6,400 nucleotides of DNA from Cellulomonas sp. (GCA_031178805.1 JAPSIJ010000136.1:1-6400); one strand, 5' to 3'; positions 1 through 4,479 are shown, numbered from the stretch's first letter. Notes: generated by a model from the sequence alone, not told the origin. Numbers and translations are program-made.

Positions 1-116
1 TCGAGCACGGCCTCGCGGGTCGGCGTGAGCGCGGGGGAGGACAGGGCGGTCAGGTCCAGGGCGGCCCCGCGCACCGGCGCGGTCTTGCCCTCGGAGGGCG
101 GGAGCAGGATGAGCAC
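1..116 (-). CDS. yaaA: YaaA/DUF328 family peroxide-stress protein, 5' part only
   Basis: The minus-strand reading begins MLILLPPSEGK (GTG start at 114-116) and continues TAPVRGAALDLTALSSPALTPTREAVL to the window edge. LLPPSEGK followed by a small-residue/LDL/LTPTR pattern is the typical N-terminus of the YaaA (DUF328, formerly UPF0246) family. In E. coli, YaaA limits damage from intracellular iron during hydrogen peroxide stress; that role is family knowledge, not visible here. Only about 38 codons lie in the window and the rest is beyond base 1. A second in-frame GTG at 123-125 would add MQP. I prefer 116 because family members start at this point and because a TACAGT -10-like hexamer at 124-129 would place transcription initiation at or near base 116, giving a leaderless message. 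No Shine-Dalgarno sequence precedes either start. Confidence 0.85.
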   Translation of the reverse strand, partial: MLILLPPSEGKTAPVRGAALDLTALSSPALTPTREAVL

Positions 117-123
117 GGGCTGC

Positions 124-129
124 ACTGTA
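124..129 (-). promoter_or_regulatory. Predicted -10 element of yaaA, leaderless
   Basis: Read on the minus strand this is TACAGT, fitting the actinobacterial TANNNT -10 pattern. It lies 7 nt before the GTG at 116. No convincing -35 hexamer is visible. If it is real, the transcript starts on or within a base or two of the start codon. Confidence 0.4.
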
Positions 130-135
130 GGCGGC

Positions 136-154
136 GTGCGGCCGCGTGCCGCAC
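136..154. repeat. Perfect 7-bp inverted repeat upstream of yaaA
   Basis: GTGCGGC at 136-142 and GCCGCAC at 148-154 form a perfect stem with a 5-nt loop. It sits just upstream of the predicted yaaA -10 and covers roughly where its -35 would be, so it could be an operator. In DNA this GC-rich it could also arise by chance. Confidence 0.35.
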
Positions 155-210
155 CGGCGACGACGTGCCGTTCGCCACGCAGGCCCCGTCCGGAACGCCC
201 ACGGGCCCCG

Positions 211-238
211 GTGACACGCCCGCGCGGGCGTGTAGGCT
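211..238 (+). promoter_or_regulatory. rnpB promoter with embedded 20-bp palindrome
   Basis: GTGACA at 211-216 matches five of six TTGACA bases. TAGGCT at 233-238 is a good actinobacterial -10. The spacer is 16 bp. The -10 ends 7 nt before base 246, where the RNase P RNA P1 helix begins, so promoter and RNA 5' end agree. Bases 214-233 form a perfect palindrome with half-site ACACGCCCGC, filling the spacer and touching both hexamers. Its placement suggests an operator, but nothing in the window shows what would bind it. Confidence 0.7.
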
Positions 239-245
239 GACCGGC

Positions 246-638
246 GCGGATGAGCTGGCCAGGCGGCCGCGTCGAGCCCTCGGGCTCGCCGAGGAACGTC
301 CGGGCTCCACAGGGCAGGGTGGTGGGTAACACCCACCCGGGGTGACCCGCGGGACAGTGCCACAGAAAGCAGACCGCCACCGCACGGCCCTCGGGCCGCA
401 CGGTGGTAAGGGTGAAACGGTGGTGTAAGAGACCACCAGCGCGCCGGGCGACCGGCGCGGCTCGGTAAACCCCACCCGGAGCAAGGCCAGACAGGGAGCG
501 TTCGAGGGCTGCCCGCCCGAGCTCCCGGGTAGGCCGCTGGAGGCGTGCGGCAACGTACGTCGTAGATGGATGGCCGCCACCCGCGCGGGGGTGACCGCGC
601 GCGGGGACAGAACCCGGCGTACCGGCCAGCTCATCCGC
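246..638 (+). ncRNA. rnpB: RNase P RNA, bacterial type A (M1 RNA)
   Basis: This is the catalytic RNA of ribonuclease P, which removes 5' leaders from precursor tRNAs together with the RnpA protein. The ends are set by a 15-bp P1 helix pairing 246-260 with 624-638. The conserved blocks appear in order: GAGGAACGTCCGGGCTCC from 291, ACAGAAAGCAGACCGCC from 362, GGTAAACCCC at 464-473 then CACCCGGAGCAAGG, AGATGGATGGCCGCC from 564, and ACAGAACCCGG from 607. The length, about 393 nt, fits an actinobacterial type A RNA. The P15 stem (494-499 with 521-526) encloses 500-520, where I find no GGU, the motif that pairs with the tRNA 3' CCA in E. coli. From memory, other actinobacterial RNase P RNAs have a similar GAGGGCTG loop, so this is probably a lineage trait. 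Long reading frames over this region are not genes. Confidence 0.97.
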
Positions 639-654
639 ACATGAGCCGCTGACC

Positions 655-668
655 CGGCGATCACGCCG
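655..668. terminator. Short hairpin between rnpB and the STAS gene
   Basis: CGGCG (655-659) and CGCCG (664-668) pair around an ATCA loop that contains most of the minus-strand stop codon. It lies 17 nt past the rnpB 3' end, between two converging transcripts. The stem is only 5 bp with no T-tract, so this is a weak terminator call. Confidence 0.3.
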
Positions 669-987
669 CGGCGGGGACCACCGGCAGGCTGCCCAGCAGC
701 CCCATCATGGACAGCACCGACCGCGCCTGCTCCGGGACGTGCTGGATGCGCAGGTCGATCCCGGCGTCCCGGCACGCGAGCCAGCACCGGATGACGAGCC
801 GCACGCCGGTCGAGTCGATGAACGTGACGCCGCCGAGGTCGAGGTCCACGGGTCGGCCCGCGGCGAGCGCCGCGGCGACGGCCGTCTCGGCCTGCGGCGC
901 GAAGGCGGCGTCGATCTCGCCGGCGAGCAGCAGGGTCGTCGTGGCCGGCCCGTCGACGGTCCGGATGGTGCCTACGGAGTCCTGCAC
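661..987 (-). CDS. STAS-domain anti-sigma factor antagonist
   Basis: The 108-residue product is essentially one STAS domain of the SpoIIAA/RsbV type. Such proteins bind anti-sigma kinases when unphosphorylated and free the sigma factor; phosphorylation of a conserved serine switches them off. The key signature is FIDSTGVRLV at residues 56-65, with Ser59 as the predicted phosphorylation site. LLLAGEIDAAFAPQ (19-32) is the usual first strand and turn, and VDLDLGGVTF (47-56) the strand before the phospho-loop. The start is GTG at 985-987, preceded by AGGGGG at 996-1001 with 8-nt spacing. No partner kinase or sigma factor lies in the window, so its sigma circuit is unknown. Its 3' end converges on rnpB. 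The STAS call is secure; the role in a general-stress pathway is inference. Confidence 0.9.
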   Translation of the reverse strand: MQDSVGTIRTVDGPATTTLLLAGEIDAAFAPQAETAVAAALAAGRPVDLDLGGVTFIDSTGVRLVIRCWLACRDAGIDLRIQHVPEQARSVLSMMGLLGSLPVVPAAA

Positions 988-1066
988 GGAGATCGCCCCC
1001 TCGGCGGTCGCTGCGGTCTCGCGCTGGTGCCGAACGCGGTGCGCCGCGTCGTCGTGCTGGGTGCAC

Positions 1067-1088
1067 GGTGACGCGTCGCAGGGTCACC
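1067..1088. repeat. Inverted repeat GGTGAC-N10-GTCACC upstream of STAS gene
   Basis: Perfect 6-bp arms at 1067-1072 and 1083-1088 are separated by 10 nt, one helical turn centre to centre for a dimeric regulator. The site is about 80-100 bp upstream of the STAS start in the 249-bp gap 988-1236. I see no clear promoter hexamers next to it, so a regulatory role is only a possibility. Confidence 0.3.
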
Positions 1089-1120
1089 CACTGTGGCACA
1101 CGGACGGTCGTCTGCACAGG

Positions 1121-1161
1121 CCCGGGGCGGCCCCGGGGTCCCCGGATCCGCGGACCGCCCC
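1121..1161. repeat. Dense GC palindrome cluster
   Basis: Several overlapping inverted repeats lie here: CCCGGGG at 1121-1127 with CCCCGGG at 1131-1137; GGGGCGG at 1124-1130 with CCGCCCC at 1155-1161; CCGGGG-T-CCCCGG at 1133-1145; and the palindrome TCCGCGGA at 1147-1154. The block is 76-116 nt downstream of the DUF6191 stop codon on the minus strand. It could terminate that transcript, although no T-tract follows. The rest of the gap 988-1236 shows no gene. Confidence 0.4.
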
Positions 1162-1236
1162 CCGGCCGGTGCGGTGCCACGCTCGGCGCACGCCCACGGA
1201 CGAGAGGCCGGCGCGGCTCAGCGCCCCGCGGTCGCG

Positions 1237-1539
1237 TCAGTCCCGGTCCCCGGGCGCCGGGTCCACCCACGCCGTCCCCGCGTCCAGGTCCACGGGCGGT
1301 GCCGCGTCCCCGGCGTGCTGCCGGTCGTGCCGGCGGCGCTCCCGCTCCTCGGTGACGTGCGTGCGGCTCGGCTGGAAGACCTCGACGAGCTCGCCGAGCG
1401 CCCCGCTCGCCGCGCCGTCGCCGCCCGTCGTCGGGCGCGCCCGGCGTCGCCGCGGGCCGCGGAGGACGCCGTGCGCGACGAGGCGGTCGAGCACCCCGAG
1501 CAGCAGCACCGCCCCGGCGACCCACCCCAGCGTCTCCAC
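1237..1539 (-). CDS. DUF6191-like small membrane-anchored protein
   Basis: This is a 100-residue protein of unknown function. Residues 4-26 (LGWVAGAVLLLGVLDRLVAHGVL) form one hydrophobic segment, predicted as an N-terminal membrane anchor, followed by a basic stretch RGPRRRRAR (27-35). The C-terminal half carries GELVEVFQPSRTHVTEERERRR (49-70) and ends with a VDLDAGTAWV strand (83-92). This E-L-x-E-x-F-x-P-x-R-x-H-x-x-E-E layout plus a D-L-D-x-G tail matches my memory of the actinobacterial DUF6191 family. That assignment rests on recognition, not a search. By the positive-inside rule the tail probably faces the cytoplasm. The start is GTG at 1537-1539; only a weak GGG precedes it, so the start is uncertain. 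It diverges from the small gene at 1652, with a palindrome in the gap between them. Confidence 0.75.
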   Translation of the reverse strand: METLGWVAGAVLLLGVLDRLVAHGVLRGPRRRRARPTTGGDGAASGALGELVEVFQPSRTHVTEERERRRHDRQHAGDAAPPVDLDAGTAWVDPAPGDRD

Positions 1540-1564
1540 CTACCCAGTGTGCGCCGCGGTGCCG

Positions 1565-1601
1565 CCGGCACCGGGACCTCGGTCCCAGCCGGCCCTAGGC
1601 T
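1565..1601 (+). promoter_or_regulatory. Predicted promoter and palindromic operator for the 1652 gene
   Basis: TAGGCT at 1596-1601 is the same -10 hexamer as that of rnpB, with a weak GGGACC at 1573-1578 in -35 position (17-bp spacer). That -35 is the left arm of GGGACC-TC-GGTCCC (1573-1586), itself flanked by CCGGC (1565-1569) and GCCGG (1588-1592). The palindrome lies between the divergent genes at 1539 and 1652 and could control either. A strong hairpin without regulatory function is the alternative. Confidence 0.45.
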
Positions 1602-1651
1602 GGGCGGCGGGACGTGGGGCACGCCCGGGGCAGGTCGGCGAAGGAGCCGTG

Positions 1652-1882
1652 ATGAGGATGCCCACGTTCAGGATGACCCGCCCCGCGGACGGCACGGCGG
1701 CCACCGGCTCGTGCGTGCCCGCGCTGGCGGAGCAGCTCGTGCCCCGCCCGGGGGCCCGCTACGACGGGCCGGTGCCGGACGAGGTGGGCGCCGCGGACCG
1801 CGGCGTGCTGACCTGGGGCGACGGCCGCCCGGGTCGGCCGGGGCCGCACCGGGCGGCGGTGACGCTGGAGCGGATCGCCTGA
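1652..1882 (+). CDS. Small hypothetical protein, 76 aa
   Basis: I do not recognise this product. It starts MRMPTFRMTRPADGT and ends RAAVTLERIA. It is rich in Pro, Gly, Arg and Ala and has no membrane segment or signal peptide. Residues 24-43 or so (PALAEQLVPRPGARYDGPVP) and LTWGDGR later are the only parts that look structured. Support for a real gene: AAGGAG at 1641-1646 with 5-nt spacing to ATG 1652, a -10-like TAGGCT about 50 nt upstream, and almost exclusive G or C at third codon positions. GTG 1649 and ATG 1658 are alternative in-frame starts. The same frame is open far upstream, but that part overlaps the DUF6191 gene and is not needed. It converges on the CAP-domain gene across a shared hairpin. 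Confidence 0.6.
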   Translation: MRMPTFRMTRPADGTAATGSCVPALAEQLVPRPGARYDGPVPDEVGAADRGVLTWGDGRPGRPGPHRAAVTLERIA

Positions 1883-1922
1883 GCCCGCGTCGCTCCGGGG
1901 GTCCCGGCGGGTCACGGCTCAG
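1879..1922. terminator. Bidirectional terminator hairpin including both stop codons
   Basis: CTGAGCC (1879-1885) pairs perfectly with GGCTCAG (1916-1922), and CCGGG (1895-1899) with CCCGG (1903-1907) forms an inner stem around GGT. The outer stem includes the TGA of the plus-strand gene (1880-1882) and the TGA of the minus-strand CAP gene (1919-1921). It is the only structure in the 36-bp convergent gap and could stop both transcripts. There is no T-tract, as is common at this GC content. Confidence 0.55.
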
Positions 1923-2431
1923 TAGGCGGCGAGCACCTGGACGCCGTAGTACCGGCCGCCGTGCTCGACGACCCCGATGCCGATGGTGGTGAAGGCCGGG
2001 TTCACCATGTTCGCGCGGTGCCCGGGGGATTCCTGCCACTGGGTGTACAGGGCGACGGGGTCCCACGAGTTCATCGCGATGTTCTCCCCGGCGGCGCGCC
2101 AGCCCGCGGGGATCTGCCGGCTGTAGTCCGGGTTGTGCCGGAAGTCGCCGGTCGTCGCCATCCGGGCGGCCCAGGCCTCGGCGACCGCGTCGACCCGCGC
2201 GTCCCGGACCAGCGGGGCGCGGCCCTCGGCCGCGCGGAGCTGGTTGGTGCGCTGCAGGATGGCCTGCTCGGCGGCCTGCACGTCGGCGGCCGCCACGGGC
2301 GCGGCGAGCGGGGCCGCGAGGGGTGCGACGGGCGTCCCGGCGGGGGCGCGGTCGGCCGCGACGGCCGGCGCGGAGCCGGCGGCGAGGGCCGCGGCGGCGG
2401 TGACGGCGGTGGTCCACAGGCGCGTCTTCAC
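1919..2431 (-). CDS. Secreted CAP/SCP-domain protein (YkwD-like)
   Basis: The 170-residue precursor starts at GTG 2429-2431, with GGAGG at 2439-2443 and 7-nt spacing. Residues 1-26 are a Sec signal peptide: MKTRLW, a hydrophobic Ala/Val core, then APAVAA before a probable cleavage near residue 26. An Ala/Pro linker (29-49) precedes the CAP domain (about 53-170). CAP hallmarks are the N-terminal helix QAILQRTNQLRAAEG (56-70), His99 in FRHNPDY, Glu116 in GENIA, Glu134 and His138 in QWQESPGHRANMVNP, and the closing strands TTIGIGVVEHGGRYYGVQVLAAY. His99, Glu116, Glu134 and His138 probably make the CAP cavity tetrad. Bacterial CAP proteins are extracellular and mostly of unknown activity; some act at the cell wall or in spore coats. 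The reading frame runs open to 2893 but that extension lacks a signal peptide and is not used. Confidence 0.93.
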   Translation of the reverse strand: MKTRLWTTAVTAAAALAAGSAPAVAADRAPAGTPVAPLAAPLAAPVAAADVQAAEQAILQRTNQLRAAEGRAPLVRDARVDAVAEAWAARMATTGDFRHNPDYSRQIPAGWRAAGENIAMNSWDPVALYTQWQESPGHRANMVNPAFTTIGIGVVEHGGRYYGVQVLAAY

Positions 2432-2473
2432 GAGGGTCCTCCAGGGATCCGGGCTGTCGGTGCGCGTCTCCCG

Positions 2474-2479
2474 ACCGTA
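2474..2479 (-). promoter_or_regulatory. Candidate -10 of the CAP-domain gene
   Basis: On the minus strand this reads TACGGT inside CCGGTTGTTACGG, the only AT-richer patch in the 110-bp gap 2432-2541. It would give a leader of about 35 nt that contains the GGAGG ribosome-binding site. No good -35 hexamer is visible. Confidence 0.35.
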
Positions 2480-2541
2480 ACAACCGGCTCCGGGGGCGGG
2501 CACCCGCGCGGCGGGCCGGGGCGCCGGGCGGGGTCGGTCGG

Positions 2542-2823
2542 TCACGGCGCGACGGCGCGTCGGCGCACGTCGGCGGCGGGCAGCCACACGGCGCCCGTCA
2601 TCACGCGCAGGTCCACGATCCGGACACGCACCAGCGTCGCGGTCCACTCGACCGCGACGGTGTCCAGCCGCTCGGTGCCGGAGGCCCAGCGCAGCACGAC
2701 GGTCACCGGGATGGGCCGCTCGACGTCGTGGTGCACGCCGGGCGGCACGGGGTGGGCGTTGAGCAGCGGGACGGCGGACCGCAGCCGGGACATGCCCCCG
2801 GGGACGGTCTGCGCGAGCCTCAT
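2542..2823 (-). CDS. Hypothetical protein, 93 aa, divergent from the metal operon
   Basis: I do not recognise this protein. The first 35 residues are Pro-rich and look unstructured (MRLAQTVPGGMSRLRSAVPLLNAHPVPPGVHH). Residues 36-89 alternate hydrophobic and polar positions in several probable beta strands: RPIPVTVVLRW, DTVAVEW, TLVRVRIVDLRVMTGAVWLPAADVRRR. This suggests a small beta-barrel or beta-sandwich domain of about 55 residues. It has no cysteine, only three histidines (24, 31, 32), no signal peptide and no membrane segment, so a metal-binding role is not evident. ATG 2821-2823 has no ribosome-binding site; ATG 2791-2793 (residue 11) is an alternative, also poorly supported. G/C-rich third positions favour a real gene. 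It shares a 75-bp divergent control region with the ArsR repressor and may be co-regulated with it. Confidence 0.65.
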   Translation of the reverse strand: MRLAQTVPGGMSRLRSAVPLLNAHPVPPGVHHDVERPIPVTVVLRWASGTERLDTVAVEWTATLVRVRIVDLRVMTGAVWLPAADVRRRAVAP

Positions 2824-2866
2824 GGCGGCAGTGTCCGACCCGCCGCCGACACGACCGGGGTTCCGG

Positions 2867-2890
2867 ACGGTACACGGAACGCTGTACTGT
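2867..2890. promoter_or_regulatory. Candidate CmtR/ArsR operator, GTACA-N8-TGTAC
   Basis: GTACA (2870-2874) and TGTAC (2883-2887) are perfect inverted arms separated by 8 nt. The symmetry continues at 2867-2868 (AC) with 2889-2890 (GT), giving 7 of 8 matching positions per arm. The repeat lies on the predicted -10 of the ArsR gene and on a possible -10 of the divergent gene, where a dimeric winged-helix repressor would block both. Autorepression is typical of ArsR/SmtB proteins. Binding by this particular repressor is inferred from position. Confidence 0.6.
2885..2890 (+). promoter_or_regulatory. Predicted -10 of the metal operon, leaderless
   Basis: TACTGT fits TANNNT and ends 8 nt before GTG 2899. 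No Shine-Dalgarno sequence lies between. TTCCGG at 2861-2866 is at an 18-bp spacing but matches a -35 poorly. The message would begin at or within two bases of the start codon. Confidence 0.45.
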
Positions 2891-2898
2891 CACGTCCC

Positions 2899-3228
2899 GT
2901 GGAGACCGTCACGCTCACGCACACCGCCGCCGTCGCGCGGCTCGGGCACGCCCTGTCCGACCCGACGCGCGCCCGGGTGCTGCTGGCCCTGCGGGAGGCG
3001 CCGGCGTGCCCCTCCGACCTGGCGGACGCCCTGGGGGTGTCCCGGCAGGTGATGTCGAACCAGCTCGCGTGCCTGCGGGGCTGCGGCGTGGTCGAGGCCG
3101 TCCGGGAGGGCCGGCGCACCTGGTACCGGCTGGCCGACGAGCGGCTGGCGCCGGCGCTGGGCGACCTGCTCGGGCTGGCGCTCGCGGTCGACCCGGGCTG
3201 CTGCGGACCGGACTGCACGTGCGCGTGA
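2899..3228 (+). CDS. ArsR/SmtB-family metal-sensing repressor, CmtR-like
   Basis: This 109-residue winged-helix protein aligns by eye with Mycobacterium tuberculosis CmtR, a Cd(II)/Pb(II) sensor. Shared features are ALxDPTR (18-24), the recognition region LADALGVSRQVMSNQLACLRGCGVV (41-65), and the wing EGRRTWYRLAD (70-80). CmtR binds metal through Cys57, Cys61 and Cys102. Here Cys58 and Cys62 stand in the same CLRGC motif, and the C-terminus has Cys101, Cys102, Cys106 and Cys108 (CCGPDCTCA). Cys37 is additional. Metal binding should release it from DNA and derepress the operon. GTG 2899 is the first plausible start and lies just after a TACTGT -10, with no ribosome-binding site. The stop overlaps the exporter start. 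The family and thiolate-sensor type are well supported; which metal it senses is inference. Confidence 0.93.
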   Translation: METVTLTHTAAVARLGHALSDPTRARVLLALREAPACPSDLADALGVSRQVMSNQLACLRGCGVVEAVREGRRTWYRLADERLAPALGDLLGLALAVDPGCCGPDCTCA

Positions 3229-3917
3229 CGGCGGTCGCCACGGAGCCCGGCCGGCGGGCGGTGCTGCGGCGCCGCATCCGGTGGGTGGTCGCGGCGACGA
3301 TCGCCTACAACGTCGTGGAGGCCGTGGTCGCGCTGACCGCGGGGAGCATCGCGTCGTCCTCGGCCCTGATCGGGTTCGGGCTCGACTCCGTGGTGGAGGT
3401 GCTGTCCGCGGCGGCGGTGGCGTGGCAGTTCGCGGCCCCGGACCCGGAGGCGCGGGAGCGGACGGCGATGCGGGTGATCGCCCTGTCGTTCCTCGGGCTG
3501 GCGGCGTTCGTGTCGGTCGACGCGGTCCGTGCGCTGCTGACCGGCGCCCGGCCGGACGAGTCCGCCGTGGGCGTGGTGCTGGCCGCGGTCAGCCTGGTGG
3601 TGATGCCCGGGCTGTCGTGGTTCGAGCGGCGCACCGGCACGGAGCTCGGCTCGGCGTCGGCGGTGGCCGACTCCCGGCAGACGCTGATCTGCTCCTGGCT
3701 GTCGGCGGTGCTGCTGGCCGGCCTGCTGCTGAACGGCGGCCTCGGCTGGTGGTGGGCCGACCCGGTCGCCGCCCTGGCGATCGCGGCGTTCGCGGTGCGC
3801 GAGGGGATCGAGGCGTGGCGCGGCGACGCGTGCGGGACCCCGCTGGCGGAGCTGGTCGGCGGGGAGCGCGGCGCGCGGGACGGGGACGGCTGCGGCGACG
3901 GCTGCTGCGACGGCTGA
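3225..3917 (+). CDS. Short CDF-type cation exporter with non-canonical metal site
   Basis: This 230-residue integral membrane protein belongs to the cation diffusion facilitator superfamily. These antiport heavy-metal ions out of the cytoplasm for protons. Helices lie at about 18-39, 43-69, 82-105, 113-131, 144-170 and 175-192, which is the six-helix CDF layout. It ends soon after helix 6 and so lacks the usual cytoplasmic metal-binding domain. Aligned by eye, the helix-2 HxxxD position is Asp54/Glu58 (LDSVVEV) and the helix-5 HxxxD position is Gln152/Cys156 (RQTLICS). The tail has a Cys-rich end (Cys203, then CGDGCCDG at 223-230) that may bind metal. GTG 3225 overlaps the repressor stop (GTGA), indicating translational coupling; an in-frame GTG at 3219 is an alternative. 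Pairing with the CmtR-like gene suggests Cd, Pb or a similar metal as substrate. Confidence 0.9.
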   Translation: MTAVATEPGRRAVLRRRIRWVVAATIAYNVVEAVVALTAGSIASSSALIGFGLDSVVEVLSAAAVAWQFAAPDPEARERTAMRVIALSFLGLAAFVSVDAVRALLTGARPDESAVGVVLAAVSLVVMPGLSWFERRTGTELGSASAVADSRQTLICSWLSAVLLAGLLLNGGLGWWWADPVAALAIAAFAVREGIEAWRGDACGTPLAELVGGERGARDGDGCGDGCCDG

Positions 3918-3936
3918 GCCGGGGGAGGATGGCGGG

Positions 3937-4479
3937 GTGCCCGACCCCGCCGCCGCGACCCCCACGACGTCCGCCACGCCCCCGGCCGTGCAGGTCCTGC
4001 CGATGACCGGCGAGCACGCCGAGGGCGTGCTCGCCGTGCTGGCCGAGGGCATCGCCACCGGCCACGCCACGTTCGAGCCGGCGCCGCCCCGCTGGGCGGA
4101 CTGGGACGCGAGCCACCGCCCCGACCTGCGGCTGGTCGCGGTGGACGCCGCCGGCACGGTGCTCGGCTGGGCGGCCACGGCGCCGGTGTCCGCGCGCGCG
4201 GTGTACGCGGGCGTGGTCGAGCTGTCGCTGTACGTCGCCGCGGCCGCCCGCGGGCAGGGCGTCGGCCGGCGGCTGCTGGCCGCGCTGCTCGCCGACGCCG
4301 ACGCCGCCGGGGTGTGGACGGTGCAGTCCACCGTGTTCCCCGAGAACACCGGCAGCCTGGCCCTGCACGCGGCCGCCGGGTTCCGGGTGGTCGGCCGGCG
4401 CGAGCGGCTGGGCCGGATGGCGCACGGGCCGCTCGCCGGGCGGTGGCGCGACGTGCTGCTGCTCGAGCGGCGGCTGTGA
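3937..4479 (+). CDS. GNAT acetyltransferase, phosphinothricin acetyltransferase-like
   Basis: The 180-residue product has one GNAT domain (about 18-180) after a Pro/Thr/Ala-rich N-terminus. The acetyl-CoA pyrophosphate loop is RGQGVGRRLL (105-114), following the strand VVELSLYV (93-100). FPENTGSLALHAAAGF (134-149) and RWRDVLLLERRL (169-180) are typical of the COG1247 group, which includes phosphinothricin and methionine sulfone/sulfoximine acetyltransferases. Many members acetylate amino acids or their analogues, but the true substrate cannot be read from the sequence. GTG 3937 has GGAGG at 3924-3928 with 8-nt spacing. ATG at residue 23 is an alternative close to the domain edge. It follows the exporter by 19 bp on the same strand and is probably in the same transcript, though a link to metal resistance is not established. 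Confidence 0.9.
   Translation: MPDPAAATPTTSATPPAVQVLPMTGEHAEGVLAVLAEGIATGHATFEPAPPRWADWDASHRPDLRLVAVDAAGTVLGWAATAPVSARAVYAGVVELSLYVAAAARGQGVGRRLLAALLADADAAGVWTVQSTVFPENTGSLALHAAAGFRVVGRRERLGRMAHGPLAGRWRDVLLLERRL

Larger units (their letters stand above)
2867..2893 (-). promoter_or_regulatory. Possible promoter of the divergent hypothetical gene
   Basis: On the minus strand GTGACA (2888-2893) could be a -35 and TACCGT (2867-2872) a -10, separated by 15 bp, which is short. Transcription would start near 2860, giving a leader of about 37 nt to ATG 2823. It overlaps the candidate operator completely. Confidence 0.3.

Noticed and set aside
50..1525. Minus-strand open frame of 491 codons
   Set aside because: It crosses the rnpB RNA gene, overlaps the STAS and DUF6191 genes in other frames, is dominated by Arg/Pro/Gly and matches nothing. 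Such frames are common at this GC content.
661..1539. STAS and DUF6191 genes as one operon with an anti-sigma kinase
   Set aside because: They are separated by 249 bp with palindromes between them, and no kinase or sigma factor gene is present.
707..1651. Upstream extension of the small gene at 1652 to a 391-codon frame
   Set aside because: The extension is antisense to the STAS and DUF6191 genes. The start at 1652 has its own ribosome-binding site and promoter-like element.
2432..2541. Riboswitch upstream of the CAP-domain gene, as found before some actinobacterial cell-wall genes
   Set aside because: The gap is only 110 bp, and I see none of the conserved motifs or paired elements of the c-di-AMP (ydaO) or other riboswitch classes.
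2432..2893. N-terminal extension of the CAP-domain protein
   Set aside because: It would hide the clear signal peptide and overlap the 2542 gene. GTG 2429-2431 has GGAGG at proper spacing.
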